From contig NZ_JARQWR010000013.1 of the NCBI RefSeq assembly GCF_030766725.1, positions 81,663 to 145,662 on the forward strand: a DNA stretch of 64,000 nucleotides. The letters are read 5' to 3'. Positions 45,334-54,993 of the stretch are shown piece after piece. The notes below the pieces were generated by a model that saw only the letters and a program-made list of their open reading frames with translations, was not told the origin of the DNA and did not search any database. The first letter of the stretch is position 1. Each line of letters begins with the position of its first letter. The DNA comes from Flavobacterium aerium. Its GTDB lineage: Bacteria; Bacteroidota; Bacteroidia; Flavobacteriales; Flavobacteriaceae. Both the position numbers and the translations under genes were made by a program.

Positions 45334-47439
45334 TTAGTATCCTAATTGTGCTCTGTTGTCTTTAATCTTAGCATTATCTTTCATTGCAGTCACTACTCTT
45401 GTAGTTACTGAAGCTTGATTTTGCGTTTTCATTCTGTTTACATAAGAAGCATAGTTGTTTAATTCTGGTGCTTTTGCAACGAATTTACCTCTTACTTTAT
45501 ATACTCCTAATTTACCTACGATTAAATCAGATGTTTTTCCAGCTTGTAATCCTAATGCAGCTCCTACTACTTCAGGCTCTGGTCCAATGTTTGGAAGTAA
45601 TGGATTAACTGCTGTAAGTGCTTTTGCTTCTACAACTGCTGTTCCTGCATTTTTAGCTACTTCTTCTAATGTACCACCTTTCATTTTCGCTTTAATCATT
45701 TCTGCTTTCTTTTGGTTTTGCAAAATTGGCGTTACAATTGGTTTTGCAGCTTCTAATGACATTAAACCTGCTTCATTGATACTTTTCACTTTTACGATAA
45801 CGTGTCCTGTAGGAATATCAAATTTCTTCACAGCACCTTTCTCAGTATCACCTAAGAATGCCCATCTTACAATAGCTCTTTGGTTTCCGATTCCTTGAAC
45901 ATTTTCATCAAAGGCTAAAACTCCATTTACTGGAACTACTGTTAATTTCATTTCTTTTGCTACAGCTCCGAAATCTTTTGCATTAGCATCCATTTCAAAT
46001 TTACTAGCTTTAGTATAGATTTGATCGTTTGTTGCATCAGAAGATTCAATTCTTTGTGCTACTGTTGCTAAACGAACTGCTTCTTGTTTTTCTGTAATTT
46101 TGATTACGTGAAATCCGAAATCTGTTTCTACTAATCCAATTTTACCTACTGGGTTATTGAATACGAAATCATTGAATGGTTTCACCATCATGTTAGGACC
46201 AAAAGCTCCTAAATCTCCACCAGATTGTGCAGATGAATCATCAGAGTTTGATCTTGCTAATTCTTCAAAGCTTGCTGGATTAGCATTTACTTGTGCTAAT
46301 AATTCTTCTGCTTTCGCTTTTGCTTCTTCTTTTGTTCTTGTAACCGCTGGGTTAGCTCTCATTGCTCCGCTATACGCTAAAAGAATATGACTTGCTTTTG
46401 CGTTAGCTCCAGCTTTTTTGTCCATCATTTTAGTTATACAGTAGTAATCTCCAAAAACGTATGGCCCGTAGATTTCACCTTTTGCTAAGTTGAAAATTTT
46501 ATCAGCGTGTTCTGCTGGTAAATCTTTTTTAGCGACATAAGTACTATCGTATTTTATATCAGAATTTGTATTTACAAATTCTTCGATGTTTGTTGCATTT
46601 TTAAAACCTGGTAAAGTATCATTTTTACCTGTTGCAGCATTGTAAGAAACTCTTCCATTCAATAAAGAAGCTACTACAGTTTTCACTTCGTTCTCATCTT
46701 CTGTTGAAGGTTTAGATTCGATCAATACGTACTCTAAGTCACGAGATGCTTCTGCTTTGTATTTCTTTTCGTTTTTCTTCATGTATGAAGTAATATCACT
46801 ATCAGAAATTTTCACTTGATCATCATTGATTGAAGCAAAAGGAACACTTACAAATTCGAAATCTGCTTTGTTGTTTTCCATTTGGTAGCTCAATTTAGCT
46901 TCGCTGTTTGTTGTAACGAAACCAGCTTTGATCATAGAGTAATACATTTCCTCTTTCGCCATTTCTTCAACTTGCTTTTCGAAAGCTAACCAACTTTTCC
47001 ATTGTTCTGGGCTTGTATTTTTGATATTAGCAATGTATTCGTTGAATTTTGCTTTATCAAACATTTTAGCATCATTTAAGAACATTGGGTTTTGACCAAA
47101 GTTTGGATTTTCTTTCAACACATTGATTAATTGGTCTCTTCCAATTCTAAGACCTAATTTTTCGTATTGTGCTTCAAGCAAAACTCTTTTTACTTCTTGA
47201 TCCCATACCCCATTAACAGCCTGCATAGGAGTTATACCTTGTGCATTCTTCTCTGCAGATTCTACTTTCATTCTAAATTCCTCAACCGGAATATCTTGTC
47301 CATTAATGCTTCCAATATTGTTAGAAACACGGTTAAGTCCTTTTGTAAATAGATCAGGTAGTAGAAATGCAAATAATGCAAGTGCAATAACTGCTATCAT
47401 TAAAGCTGAACGTTGTCTAATTTTTGCTAAAACTGCCAT
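45334..47439 (-). CDS. PpiD/SurA-like membrane-anchored peptidyl-prolyl isomerase
   Basis: A periplasmic folding chaperone with parvulin-type isomerase domains. From the ATG at 47439 it has 701 residues: a short cytoplasmic stub, one membrane helix (about 10-30), a SurA_N-like chaperone region (about 35-170), and a parvulin domain (about 340-450) with ASHILLAYSG, GGDLGAFGPNMMVKPFND and TDFGFHVIKI. A second degenerate PPIase-like region follows. The layout matches PpiD. The in-frame start at 47481 would put 14 residues before the anchor and is unlikely. Last gene of the coaX-lptC run. Confidence 0.92.
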   Translation of the reverse strand: MAVLAKIRQRSALMIAVIALALFAFLLPDLFTKGLNRVSNNIGSINGQDIPVEEFRMKVESAEKNAQGITPMQAVNGVWDQEVKRVLLEAQYEKLGLRIGRDQLINVLKENPNFGQNPMFLNDAKMFDKAKFNEYIANIKNTSPEQWKSWLAFEKQVEEMAKEEMYYSMIKAGFVTTNSEAKLSYQMENNKADFEFVSVPFASINDDQVKISDSDITSYMKKNEKKYKAEASRDLEYVLIESKPSTEDENEVKTVVASLLNGRVSYNAATGKNDTLPGFKNATNIEEFVNTNSDIKYDSTYVAKKDLPAEHADKIFNLAKGEIYGPYVFGDYYCITKMMDKKAGANAKASHILLAYSGAMRANPAVTRTKEEAKAKAEELLAQVNANPASFEELARSNSDDSSAQSGGDLGAFGPNMMVKPFNDFVFNNPVGKIGLVETDFGFHVIKITEKQEAVRLATVAQRIESSDATNDQIYTKASKFEMDANAKDFGAVAKEMKLTVVPVNGVLAFDENVQGIGNQRAIVRWAFLGDTEKGAVKKFDIPTGHVIVKVKSINEAGLMSLEAAKPIVTPILQNQKKAEMIKAKMKGGTLEEVAKNAGTAVVEAKALTAVNPLLPNIGPEPEVVGAALGLQAGKTSDLIVGKLGVYKVRGKFVAKAPELNNYASYVNRMKTQNQASVTTRVVTAMKDNAKIKDNRAQLGY

Positions 47440-47549
47440 TTTTATAGTTGTTAATTTTAAATTCAGTGGGCGAAAATACAATTATCTATTTAATAATAAA
47501 AGTAGTAAAGTTATATTTTCGTATAAATATGATTCTTTTCTTAAGAAAT

Positions 47550-48809
47550 TTATTCTCTTATTGACATTTTGACTAATTCAATTTTTTTATTTGTTGCCGA
47601 ATGTATAACAAAATGGAATGATCCAATCTGAATTGCGTCATTATTTTGTGGAATTTCTTTGGTCGAATTTACAATGAATCCGCCTAATGTAGTGTATGAA
47701 TCACTTTCAGGGATATTCAGTTTGTATTCTTGATTAATATATTCTACATCTAATCGGGTTGAAAATAAATAACTTCCGTCTTCTAATTTTTCTTCTATTA
47801 ATTCTTCTGCTAAATCGTGTTCATCTTCAATTTCTCCAAAAAGTTCTTCTACAATATCCTCAATAGTCACAATTCCAGACGTCCCTCCATATTCATCGAG
47901 TACAACTGCAATGCTTTTTCGCTTTTTACTCAACAAATTCATGATGTCTTTAATGAAAATTGTTTCTGGAACAAATTCCACCGGAATCATAATCGCTTTT
48001 ATTGTTTTGGGTTTTTTGAATAATTCAAATGAGTGTACATATCCTACAATATCATCTAGTGAATTTTGGTAAACTAAAATCTTCGAATAACCCGTACTGA
48101 TGAATAGTTCTTTTAACTCTTCTATTGTGTCGTGAATTTCTACCGCAGAAATTTCGGTACGTGGCACCATAATTTCACGGGCTTTTAATCCTGAAAATTC
48201 TAATGCATTTTGAAAAATCTGAATTTCCGAATCGACTATCTCATCACTTTCTCTACTGCTCATTTGTTCATTGATATAATCTCCTAACTCTCCTTTACTG
48301 AAGAATAGTTGTAACTGATCTCCTTCTGTTTTAAAGAAATACTTCAGAATTAAATCGGATACCCATATCACAAAAGAGGACACATAGTAAAACAACACAT
48401 AAAACATATAGGCAGGCACAGCCAAGACCCGAATTAGCGTATTTGCATAGATCTGAAAAAATACTTTGGGTAAAAATTCTGCTGTGATTAAGATAATCAT
48501 GGTAGAAATAAGGGTCTGAATCAATAATTCGCTCAATTCAGAAAAGTCATATGGAAGGGTTACGATCCATTCCATTAATAGATCACCCATAAAAAAACCA
48601 TAGACGACTAATGCTATATTATTCCCTAATAACATTGCAGCAATGAACTTCGATGGTTTTTCGGTAAGTTTTGTTAGAATTGAAGAAAGGAATGTATTTT
48701 GTTTTTTTTCAATCCCTAAATACACCTTATTGGACGAGACAAAAGCAATCTCCATCCCTGAGAAAAAAGCAGATAATAAAAGCGTGATTATAATAATCGT
48801 CACTTGCAT
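47550..48809 (-). CDS. CNNM/CorC-type (HlyC family) membrane protein with CBS pair
   Basis: A 419-residue protein of the DUF21-CBS-CorC layout: four N-terminal helices (about 1-175), two CBS domains (about 200-320, starting with VPRTEISAVEI), and a C-terminal CorC_HlyC domain (about 340-415). VLDEYGGTSGIVTIEDIVEELFGEIEDEHD is present, given here only by its key residues Asp-Glu-Tyr-Gly-Gly and Glu-Asp. Members transport or sense magnesium/cobalt; GldE of gliding motility is a relative, but the gldE neighbourhood is absent here. Gap to the small membrane gene is three bases. Confidence 0.9.
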   Translation of the reverse strand: MQVTIIIITLLLSAFFSGMEIAFVSSNKVYLGIEKKQNTFLSSILTKLTEKPSKFIAAMLLGNNIALVVYGFFMGDLLMEWIVTLPYDFSELSELLIQTLISTMIILITAEFLPKVFFQIYANTLIRVLAVPAYMFYVLFYYVSSFVIWVSDLILKYFFKTEGDQLQLFFSKGELGDYINEQMSSRESDEIVDSEIQIFQNALEFSGLKAREIMVPRTEISAVEIHDTIEELKELFISTGYSKILVYQNSLDDIVGYVHSFELFKKPKTIKAIMIPVEFVPETIFIKDIMNLLSKKRKSIAVVLDEYGGTSGIVTIEDIVEELFGEIEDEHDLAEELIEEKLEDGSYLFSTRLDVEYINQEYKLNIPESDSYTTLGGFIVNSTKEIPQNNDAIQIGSFHFVIHSATNKKIELVKMSIRE

Positions 48810-48812
48810 AGT

Positions 48813-49010
48813 TTACAGTTTCTTATTTTCATTTTCTTCCATCTTCTTTACGTATCGTCGTCTAAAAAGAAACATAAAGATCGCGACACCTGCCAACAAG
48901 AAACTTGGCCATGGACTGCTTGCTCCTGAAACTAGGTTCATTGATCCATCATAAATAAAAAGTGCGGCAACGATTAAGTAAAAGAAATAGATGTATTTAT
49001 AAAATTTCAT
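48813..49010 (-). CDS. Small two-helix membrane protein
   Basis: A 65-residue protein with two hydrophobic helices (about 6-24 and 33-50) joined by a Ser/Pro-rich turn and ending in a charged tail (RRRYVKKMEENENKKL). It sits tightly between lptC (21 bases) and the CorC-like gene (3 bases), so it is almost certainly part of that operon. No known function. Confidence 0.7.
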   Translation of the reverse strand: MKFYKYIYFFYLIVAALFIYDGSMNLVSGASSPWPSFLLAGVAIFMFLFRRRYVKKMEENENKKL

Positions 49011-49031
49011 TTTTGTGTATTATATTATTAT

Positions 49032-49589
49032 TTATTCTTCTGATTTTTCAATCTGACCTGAAAAAGTTTGTGTGTTAACGATAGAGAAATCTTTATTAAA
49101 ATCGACTCCTTCTCCATATACCTCCCCTTTCTGACTGGTAAATTTAAACTTTTTTTCAGTAAAAAACCATTCATTTTTCTGATCGTAGTACAATTGTTCG
49201 GTTTCCATCTTATCTCCGTTTGGATTTGTGATTTTCACCTTTCCTCTTAAGTCGATAATATTAGATTTTGAATAGGTAATTGCATAATCTGATCGTACAA
49301 AGCTTTTTGCTGCTTTCACATCATATAGTGTAACATCTACTCCAACTGGAAATTCCGTAAAAGGGAAACTCGCATTGCTGTAATCTAACATCTTTTTACT
49401 CACCAGAATCGCTTTTATCTTTCCTGAATCAGTATACTTCAAGTTTACATTATCGGCTTCTCCAACGGGATTAAACTCCGTAGTATTAATATTTTGTACA
49501 TCTTTGAAATTACTTTCGCATGCAAAAAACATTGTCACAGCAAACACTGTGACAATCTTTAAAAATATTTTATAAATCTTACTGTTCAT
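49032..49589 (-). CDS. lptC: LPS transport periplasmic protein LptC (lipoprotein form)
   Basis: Bridges the LptB2FG ABC transporter to LptA in moving lipopolysaccharide across the periplasm. It has 185 residues: a lipobox at FFACES (Cys24), then a beta-jellyroll with LKYTDSGKIKAILVS, YSKSNIIDLRGKVKI and TEQLYYDQKNEWFFTEKK, typical of the LptC/YrbK fold. Bacteroidota LptC is commonly a lipoprotein rather than a single-pass protein. It follows the TPR gene by one base. Confidence 0.88.
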   Translation of the reverse strand: MNSKIYKIFLKIVTVFAVTMFFACESNFKDVQNINTTEFNPVGEADNVNLKYTDSGKIKAILVSKKMLDYSNASFPFTEFPVGVDVTLYDVKAAKSFVRSDYAITYSKSNIIDLRGKVKITNPNGDKMETEQLYYDQKNEWFFTEKKFKFTSQKGEVYGEGVDFNKDFSIVNTQTFSGQIEKSEE

Positions 49590-49590
49590 C

Positions 49591-50958
49591 TTACAAATTC
49601 GGTACGGTGATCGATTCTCCTATCCAACATTTATAGGTAATTTGCTTCCCTTTCATTTTTGCTGCTTTCACTTCTCCTTTTGATGGTGCTCTTTGAGTAT
49701 AGGTTTCTGCCAATTTTGCAGCAGCTACTTTTAGACTTGGCTCTACTTCTCCTGCTTTCAGTGCTGTTTTTGCTGCTAACCAGTTCACTGCTTTTTGCTC
49801 AAAGGCATTTTCTCCGCATTGTCCTGTGCTTTCTCCATACAATTGCGCCATGAACAAATAGGCTTTCCCCATCGCTGGATTAGCTTCTACTGCTTTTCTA
49901 GCATTGTTTCTAGCTTCTACTTTATTGTTACTTCCGTAAACGGTTGCTATCTTATAATAAAGTTGTGCTTTTTCTTTTGAATTGGTCTGTAGTGCTACTG
50001 ATTCTTCAAAAGATTGAATTGCTTTTGTAGTATCTCTATTTTTCTCTGCAATTATTCCTCTGTAAAAAGCAATACTAGCCGATGGCTCTATAGTATATAA
50101 TGCTTCTACTATTTTTGAGAATACTGGATCGGAAGTACATTTTTGCGCATCAAGGACTGCTGTCGCTCTTTTCAACCAAGATTTATTGGACGCATTCGCT
50201 TCAAAATTACTTTGATAGAATACAATCAACTCTTTGCAGGTTGTTACATTAGCCACATAAGCGTTCATATTATCCATTGCAATGGCTAACGATTGAACAT
50301 TATCTTGTGCTGCTTTTAAATCTTCTTTTTCCTTATTTGATAAAGGTGTCGATTCTTTTTTCTTTAATAAGTCAGCAGAATGACTCATTGCTTTCTTTAA
50401 TTCTTCTAATACTCTATCCGATACCTGATCGTAACGTACTAGAAAATCTTGCATTGAAATACCTTTTTTTCCAGTTTTATATTGATCATAAAACATCGAA
50501 AAATAAGCATCTAATCCGGCAGCATCAGTAAAATGAACTGGATCTTTCTGGAATGCTTTATCTAAGAAAGTATACACCACTGCTGCTGAATCTAATTTGT
50601 GATCATAATACAGCATGGCTTTTTTTACTTCATTTCCTTTGTCATTTTTCGGGAAGTTTTTATTGTATTCATCATACAATTTTGCTAAGTCTAGCACAAC
50701 TGCATTCTTATCTTCTCCGTTATTTAAAACTTCTATTTTATCTTTAAAAAGTCTTTCACCATAAATGTATACTAATTCATTCACGGCTGGACAATTCTTA
50801 CGTAACGCTTGTAGAGCCGTAAATGCCTCTTCATAATGTGTTGCGTTATATTGCTCTTCAAAAGACAAAAACTCTTTTTTACAGATAGCTTCTTTATCTT
50901 GTGCCTGAACAAACATTCCATTTAAGAAAATCAATAAAAAAAGAAGTTTTGTTTTCAT
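49591..50958 (-). CDS. Exported TPR-repeat protein
   Basis: A 455-residue protein with a signal peptide (about 1-19, FLNGMFVQAQ) and an all-helical body. At least four tetratricopeptide-like units are visible in the C-terminal half, such as SIAFYRGIIAEKNRDTTKAI and AQLYYKIATVYGSNNKVEAR, followed by a conserved C-terminal KQITYKCWIGESITVPNL. Probably a periplasmic scaffold. Located between an outer-membrane barrel gene and lptC in a block that I recall as conserved in flavobacteria. Confidence 0.85.
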   Translation of the reverse strand: MKTKLLFLLIFLNGMFVQAQDKEAICKKEFLSFEEQYNATHYEEAFTALQALRKNCPAVNELVYIYGERLFKDKIEVLNNGEDKNAVVLDLAKLYDEYNKNFPKNDKGNEVKKAMLYYDHKLDSAAVVYTFLDKAFQKDPVHFTDAAGLDAYFSMFYDQYKTGKKGISMQDFLVRYDQVSDRVLEELKKAMSHSADLLKKKESTPLSNKEKEDLKAAQDNVQSLAIAMDNMNAYVANVTTCKELIVFYQSNFEANASNKSWLKRATAVLDAQKCTSDPVFSKIVEALYTIEPSASIAFYRGIIAEKNRDTTKAIQSFEESVALQTNSKEKAQLYYKIATVYGSNNKVEARNNARKAVEANPAMGKAYLFMAQLYGESTGQCGENAFEQKAVNWLAAKTALKAGEVEPSLKVAAAKLAETYTQRAPSKGEVKAAKMKGKQITYKCWIGESITVPNL

Positions 50959-50973
50959 CGTTGTGGTTTTTTA

Positions 50974-52221
50974 TTAATCAAATTTAGATTTTCTGAACCA
51001 AAGATCACTTAGTGATAAACCTATAGATAGGTTGAAATAGTTTTCTTGAATAAGATTAGCACTTGTTGTACCTCTTTTTCCGTATTCTAATCCAATGTTA
51101 ATGTTTGAAAAGTTTGATCCTACTGGTAGACCTACTCCTAGACTCATTCCCATATCATTAATACCTTGATTGTTAATTACCAATCCTGTATTTTCAAATT
51201 TGAAACCTCCTCTGTAAGTAACTCTACTTAGGTAACTTGTGTATGAAGCGTAATTTGGAATATAGTATCCTCCAAAGGCTACTTTTTTAGAATCTTCATA
51301 AGTTCCTTGCGTCATATCATCAAATCTATTCCCCATTTTACTGGTTTGTTCCAAAGTAATTTCTGTTCCAACAAACCATTTTCTTGCTGCTCCAATACCT
51401 GCTCCAAAAGCAACTTTACTTGGTATTTTTAAATCTGTATTTGCTACAGTGCGGTCTTTACTGGCATTCACAATTTCTGCTCCATTTGAATTGTATGAAA
51501 TAGTAGCAATATTACTTGTGTTTTTTGATGTTAAAGTGCTTCCTGGCATGTAGCTTAAACTACCGTAGATATCTAATTTCTCATTAAGCTTTGTTTTATA
51601 CATTGCTCCAAAGTTAAAACTTGCTCCACTTAAGTCTGATGTATTCAGCTCTCTTGATCCGTATTGTACTTGCGGTTTGAAAACTATATTTCTGGTTTCA
51701 ATTTTACCAAAGTTATAGTTAATATCCAGACCAATACTCAATTTTGAAGTTACTTGGTACCCTAATCCAACAAATACTTTATTCATTCCACCTTCTCCAG
51801 TATAACGTTTATTATCACCACCGGTAGAAGAAATCGACTCAATTTTATATCCTACAGAAGAGTACGGTAATAATCCGAAAGCGGCACCAAATTTTCCCAT
51901 TGGAAATGCTACAGCTAAGTAATCTAATGACGTTCTGTTTGCCGTTTCTTTACCTGTATTACTTTTCAAAGTAGTTGCATTATTCGTACCTGCAATTGCC
52001 ATTGTAGTTCTTTTTAATGACGCATAAGATGCAGGGTTTTGTAAATTAATGTGGATACTATCTGATAATATTCCTAAACCTCCCATTGAACGGTTTTCAA
52101 TCGTTCCTTTAAATTTAACATCTCCAATCCCATAAAAAGAATATGGCGAAGAAGTAGCTTCCTGTGCCACTGATACTAACGAAAAAAGCAAACAAATGCT
52201 CACTACAATTTTTTTAATCAT
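50974..52221 (-). CDS. Outer-membrane beta-barrel protein (OmpP1/FadL-like)
   Basis: A 415-residue protein with a signal peptide (residues 1-19, SLVSVAQ) and a body of alternating amphipathic strands with many Gly and aromatic residues. The N-terminal SPYSFYGIGDVKFKGTIENR and NPASYASLKRTT resemble OmpP1/FadL-type transport barrels. It overlaps coaX by four bases and precedes the TPR gene by 15. Substrate unknown. Confidence 0.82.
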   Translation of the reverse strand: MIKKIVVSICLLFSLVSVAQEATSSPYSFYGIGDVKFKGTIENRSMGGLGILSDSIHINLQNPASYASLKRTTMAIAGTNNATTLKSNTGKETANRTSLDYLAVAFPMGKFGAAFGLLPYSSVGYKIESISSTGGDNKRYTGEGGMNKVFVGLGYQVTSKLSIGLDINYNFGKIETRNIVFKPQVQYGSRELNTSDLSGASFNFGAMYKTKLNEKLDIYGSLSYMPGSTLTSKNTSNIATISYNSNGAEIVNASKDRTVANTDLKIPSKVAFGAGIGAARKWFVGTEITLEQTSKMGNRFDDMTQGTYEDSKKVAFGGYYIPNYASYTSYLSRVTYRGGFKFENTGLVINNQGINDMGMSLGVGLPVGSNFSNINIGLEYGKRGTTSANLIQENYFNLSIGLSLSDLWFRKSKFD

Positions 52222-52949
52222 TTTTGATTTTTATAATGAAAGGTTTGGTTCAAACTTTCGAGAAGAAAATTTGAATTGGCAAATATGGTATTTTTTAATC
52301 GTTTAGCCAAAAATTCTGTATCCCCTCCTGTTAAAATTACTGTTAAATCTAGAAATTTTTCTTTGTATTGCCCTATAAATCCGTCTATTTCATGAATCAG
52401 ACCATTTACCACTCCTGAATGAATAGATTCGGCAGTAGAATCTCCTATAAATGATTTTGGAGCTTCCAAGCTTAATAACGGGAGTTTTGCGGTAAAATTA
52501 TGCAATGCTTCATAGCGCAATCGGAATCCTGGAGAAATAGCTCCACCATAGTATTGATCGTGTTGATCAATAAAGTCATAAGTAATACAAGTACCGGCAT
52601 CAATCACTAATCGATTTTGTTTTGGATATTGAAATACAGCTCCCGATGCCAAAACTAGACGGTCTACTCCTAAAGTTTGTGGTGTTGCATACTTATTTTT
52701 GAAAGGAAAAACATCTCGATTTGAAATTACATGGCAATTCAACTGATTTTTGAGGTACGAAAAATCATTTTCATCCAAAAAACCGACCGATGAAATCACC
52801 AAATCAGAAATTTTTTCATTTTTTTTTAAAATTTTTTCGAGCTCATTTTTGAGGTCTTTTTTTGAAAAAACAAACGCCTCTTTCAAGGTATCTTTCTCAA
52901 ATACAGCACCTTTAATTCGGGTGTTCCCAACATCAATTACTAATTGCAT
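52218..52949 (-). CDS. coaX: Type III pantothenate kinase
   Basis: Phosphorylates pantothenate, the first committed step of coenzyme A synthesis. It has 243 residues with the ASKHA fold: IDVGNTRIKGAVF (phosphate-1), TPQTLGVDRLVLASGA, VIDAGTCITYDFID (phosphate-2), GGAISPGFRLRYEALH and ILTGGD. This is the CoaX (type III) form that needs a monovalent cation and is not feedback-inhibited by CoA. First gene of a minus-strand run of seven genes ending with the isomerase. Confidence 0.96.
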   Translation of the reverse strand: MQLVIDVGNTRIKGAVFEKDTLKEAFVFSKKDLKNELEKILKKNEKISDLVISSVGFLDENDFSYLKNQLNCHVISNRDVFPFKNKYATPQTLGVDRLVLASGAVFQYPKQNRLVIDAGTCITYDFIDQHDQYYGGAISPGFRLRYEALHNFTAKLPLLSLEAPKSFIGDSTAESIHSGVVNGLIHEIDGFIGQYKEKFLDLTVILTGGDTEFLAKRLKNTIFANSNFLLESLNQTFHYKNQK

Positions 52950-53002
52950 AATAGAATATTTTGTGGGAGTAAAGATACGAATTGATTTTTTTTTAAAATT
53001 GT

Positions 53003-53033
53003 TTTGGATAACTTAAAAATAGCTCTATATTTG
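53003..53033 (+). promoter_or_regulatory. tRNA-Phe promoter
   Basis: TTTG at 53003-53006 and TATATTTG at 53026-53033 with a 19-base spacer, an excellent match to the Bacteroidota promoter. The tRNA begins 17 bases downstream. Confidence 0.8.
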
Positions 53034-53049
53034 CACTCGCAATAACGAC

Positions 53050-53122
53050 GGTACCTTAGCTCAGTTGGTAGAGCAATGGACTGAAAATCCATGTGTCCCT
53101 GGTTCGATTCCTGGAGGTACCA
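53050..53122 (+). tRNA. tRNA-Phe (anticodon GAA)
   Basis: A 73-base cloverleaf: acceptor GGTACCT / AGGTACC, D-arm GCTCAGTTGGTAGAGC, anticodon arm ATGGA-CTGAAAA-TCCAT with GAA, and T-loop TTCGATT. CCA is not encoded, as usual in this phylum. The T-stem reads CCTGG on both sides, which leaves a central U-U mismatch (positions 51-63). It has a strong promoter and a terminator, so it is a single-gene unit. Confidence 0.95.
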
Positions 53123-53128
53123 CAAAAG

Positions 53129-53166
53129 ACCCTTGATTTCTAACGATCTCAAGGGTTTTTTATTTT
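53129..53166 (+). terminator. Intrinsic terminator after tRNA-Phe
   Basis: ACCCTTGA (53129-53136) pairs with TCAAGGGT (53149-53156), followed by a T-rich run. Starts seven bases after the tRNA. Confidence 0.85.
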
Positions 53167-53215
53167 TACTCATTTCGTAAGGATTAATAAGACTACAAAA
53201 GTCGTTTAATTCAGG

Positions 53216-53260
53216 AAAAAAGAAGCCCAATCATAAGGATATGATTGGGCTTCTTTTTTA
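53216..53260. terminator. Bidirectional intrinsic terminator, probably for nrdA
   Basis: A perfect 15-base-pair stem (AGAAGCCCAATCATA / TATGATTGGGCTTCT, arms 53221-53235 and 53240-53254) with a four-base loop, an A-run at the left and a T-run at the right. On the minus strand it lies just after the nrdA stop; on the plus strand it would catch read-through from tRNA-Phe. Confidence 0.88.
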
Positions 53261-53278
53261 TATACTATCACCATCATT

Positions 53279-54967
53279 TTAAGACTCACAACTACTGCAA
53301 CTCACTAAATTAGTAATGAATTCTTTTGACACACTTTGACTGCGTTGGTAATACAATGTTTTAACACCTAATTTCCACGCTTCAATCAGTAGCGAGTTCA
53401 CATCTTTAATTGGTAAATTAGAAGGTATATTCAAGTTCAAACTTTGTGCTTGATCCACAAATTTCTGTCTGATTCCTGCTTGTTGAATAATCTCTAGTTG
53501 ACTGATCTCTTTGAATGTTTTGAATACATCTTTTTCATTTTGTGATAATTGTGTCATGTGCTGTACACTACCTCCATTGAGCATAATCTCTCTCCACACT
53601 TCTTCATTATCTAATCCTTTTTCCTCTAATAACTTTTTAAGGTATTTATTCTTACGCATAAAATTCCCTTTTGAAAGCCCTGCCTTATAGTAATTACTGC
53701 TAAAAGGCTCAATTCCGGGAGAGGTTTGTCCTAAAATAGCAGAAGACGATGTTGTCGGCGCAATGGCTAGTGTTGTTGTATTGCGTCTGCCATATCCTTT
53801 CAATAATTCTGGTTCTCCATAAATGCGTGCTAATTCTTGCGTCGCTTTATCTGCTTTTTCCTGAATGTATTTGAAGATTTCAGTTGTTTTCATTTTAGCT
53901 TCCATTCCCTCAAATGGAATCATATTCTTTTGTAAATAGGAATGCCAGCCTAATACTCCTAATCCTAAAGCTCTGTGTCTTTTAGCAAAACGATTGGCCG
54001 CAGTCAAATAATAATTTCCTTCTGTTTTCTCAATGAATTCCTGCAATACTGCATCCAAGAAAAAGATAGCTAGTTTCACTGCTTCTGTATCTTTCCATTC
54101 ATCATATAGCTCCAAATTCATTGAAGATAAACAACAGATAAAAGATTCATCTTTTGAAGAAGGCAACATAATTTCACTGCATAAATTACTAGCATTAATA
54201 CGCAGATTTTTATCCTTATAAACCTGAGGTTTATTCTTGTTTACATTGTCTGAGAAAAAGATATATGGCAATCCTTTTTGTTGTCTGCTTTCTAATACTT
54301 TGGCCCATACTGTACGTTTTTCTGTATCACCATCTATCATTTCCTGCATCCAATAATCGGGTACACAGATTCCTGTAAAAAGATTTTGTATTGGATTTCC
54401 AATGCTTTTGATTTTCAAAAATTCTTCAATATCGGGATGATCTACATCCAAATAAGCAGCAAAGGCACCACGACGAACACCGCCTTGCGAGATGGTATCC
54501 ATGGCGGTATCAAAAAGTTTCATGAAGCTTACTGCTCCACTACTCTTCCCATTATCGGTAACAGCACTTCCTCTTTCACGCAATTCTCCGAAATAACCCG
54601 ATGTTCCACCACCAATCTTCGTTTGCATGATCACTTCACCTAGTTTATGGGTTATTCCTTCTATATGATCAGGTACATGTACATTAAAACAAGAAATTGG
54701 TAATCCTCTCTCTGTTCCCATATTGGCCCATACCGGTGAACTGATACTCATCCATCCTCGTTCTATCATTTCTTGAAAAGATTCTTTCAACTCTGGTCGG
54801 TATAATCTACTGGCAGCAGCAGTACAAATTCGATCAATTGCTCCTTCTACCGTTTCTCCTTTTAATAAGTATCCTCTGTTTAGAATTTGCTCGCTTTCTG
54901 TATTTTTCCACCATAATTTATTGATGGCTTCTTCTTTATTCATTTGAGAAATATCTTGTATATCCAT
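53279..54967 (-). CDS. nrdA: Ribonucleotide reductase class I, large subunit (no ATP-cone)
   Basis: Reduces ribonucleoside diphosphates to deoxyribonucleotides with the NrdB radical. It has 562 residues, short because it lacks the N-terminal ATP-cone. Active-site residues are intact: Cys93 (GLPISCFN), Asn261-Leu-Cys263-Ser-Glu265, the Cys278/Cys279 pair, the radical-relay Tyr539-Tyr540 and the C-terminal redox pair Cys557-x2-Cys560 (CSSCES end). The dTTP/dATP specificity region is likely in GGGTSGYFGELR. It follows nrdB by 26 bases in one operon. Confidence 0.95.
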   Translation of the reverse strand: MDIQDISQMNKEEAINKLWWKNTESEQILNRGYLLKGETVEGAIDRICTAAASRLYRPELKESFQEMIERGWMSISSPVWANMGTERGLPISCFNVHVPDHIEGITHKLGEVIMQTKIGGGTSGYFGELRERGSAVTDNGKSSGAVSFMKLFDTAMDTISQGGVRRGAFAAYLDVDHPDIEEFLKIKSIGNPIQNLFTGICVPDYWMQEMIDGDTEKRTVWAKVLESRQQKGLPYIFFSDNVNKNKPQVYKDKNLRINASNLCSEIMLPSSKDESFICCLSSMNLELYDEWKDTEAVKLAIFFLDAVLQEFIEKTEGNYYLTAANRFAKRHRALGLGVLGWHSYLQKNMIPFEGMEAKMKTTEIFKYIQEKADKATQELARIYGEPELLKGYGRRNTTTLAIAPTTSSSAILGQTSPGIEPFSSNYYKAGLSKGNFMRKNKYLKKLLEEKGLDNEEVWREIMLNGGSVQHMTQLSQNEKDVFKTFKEISQLEIIQQAGIRQKFVDQAQSLNLNIPSNLPIKDVNSLLIEAWKLGVKTLYYQRSQSVSKEFITNLVSCSSCES

Positions 54968-54993
54968 AGCTTTTATATAATACTTTTCTAAAA

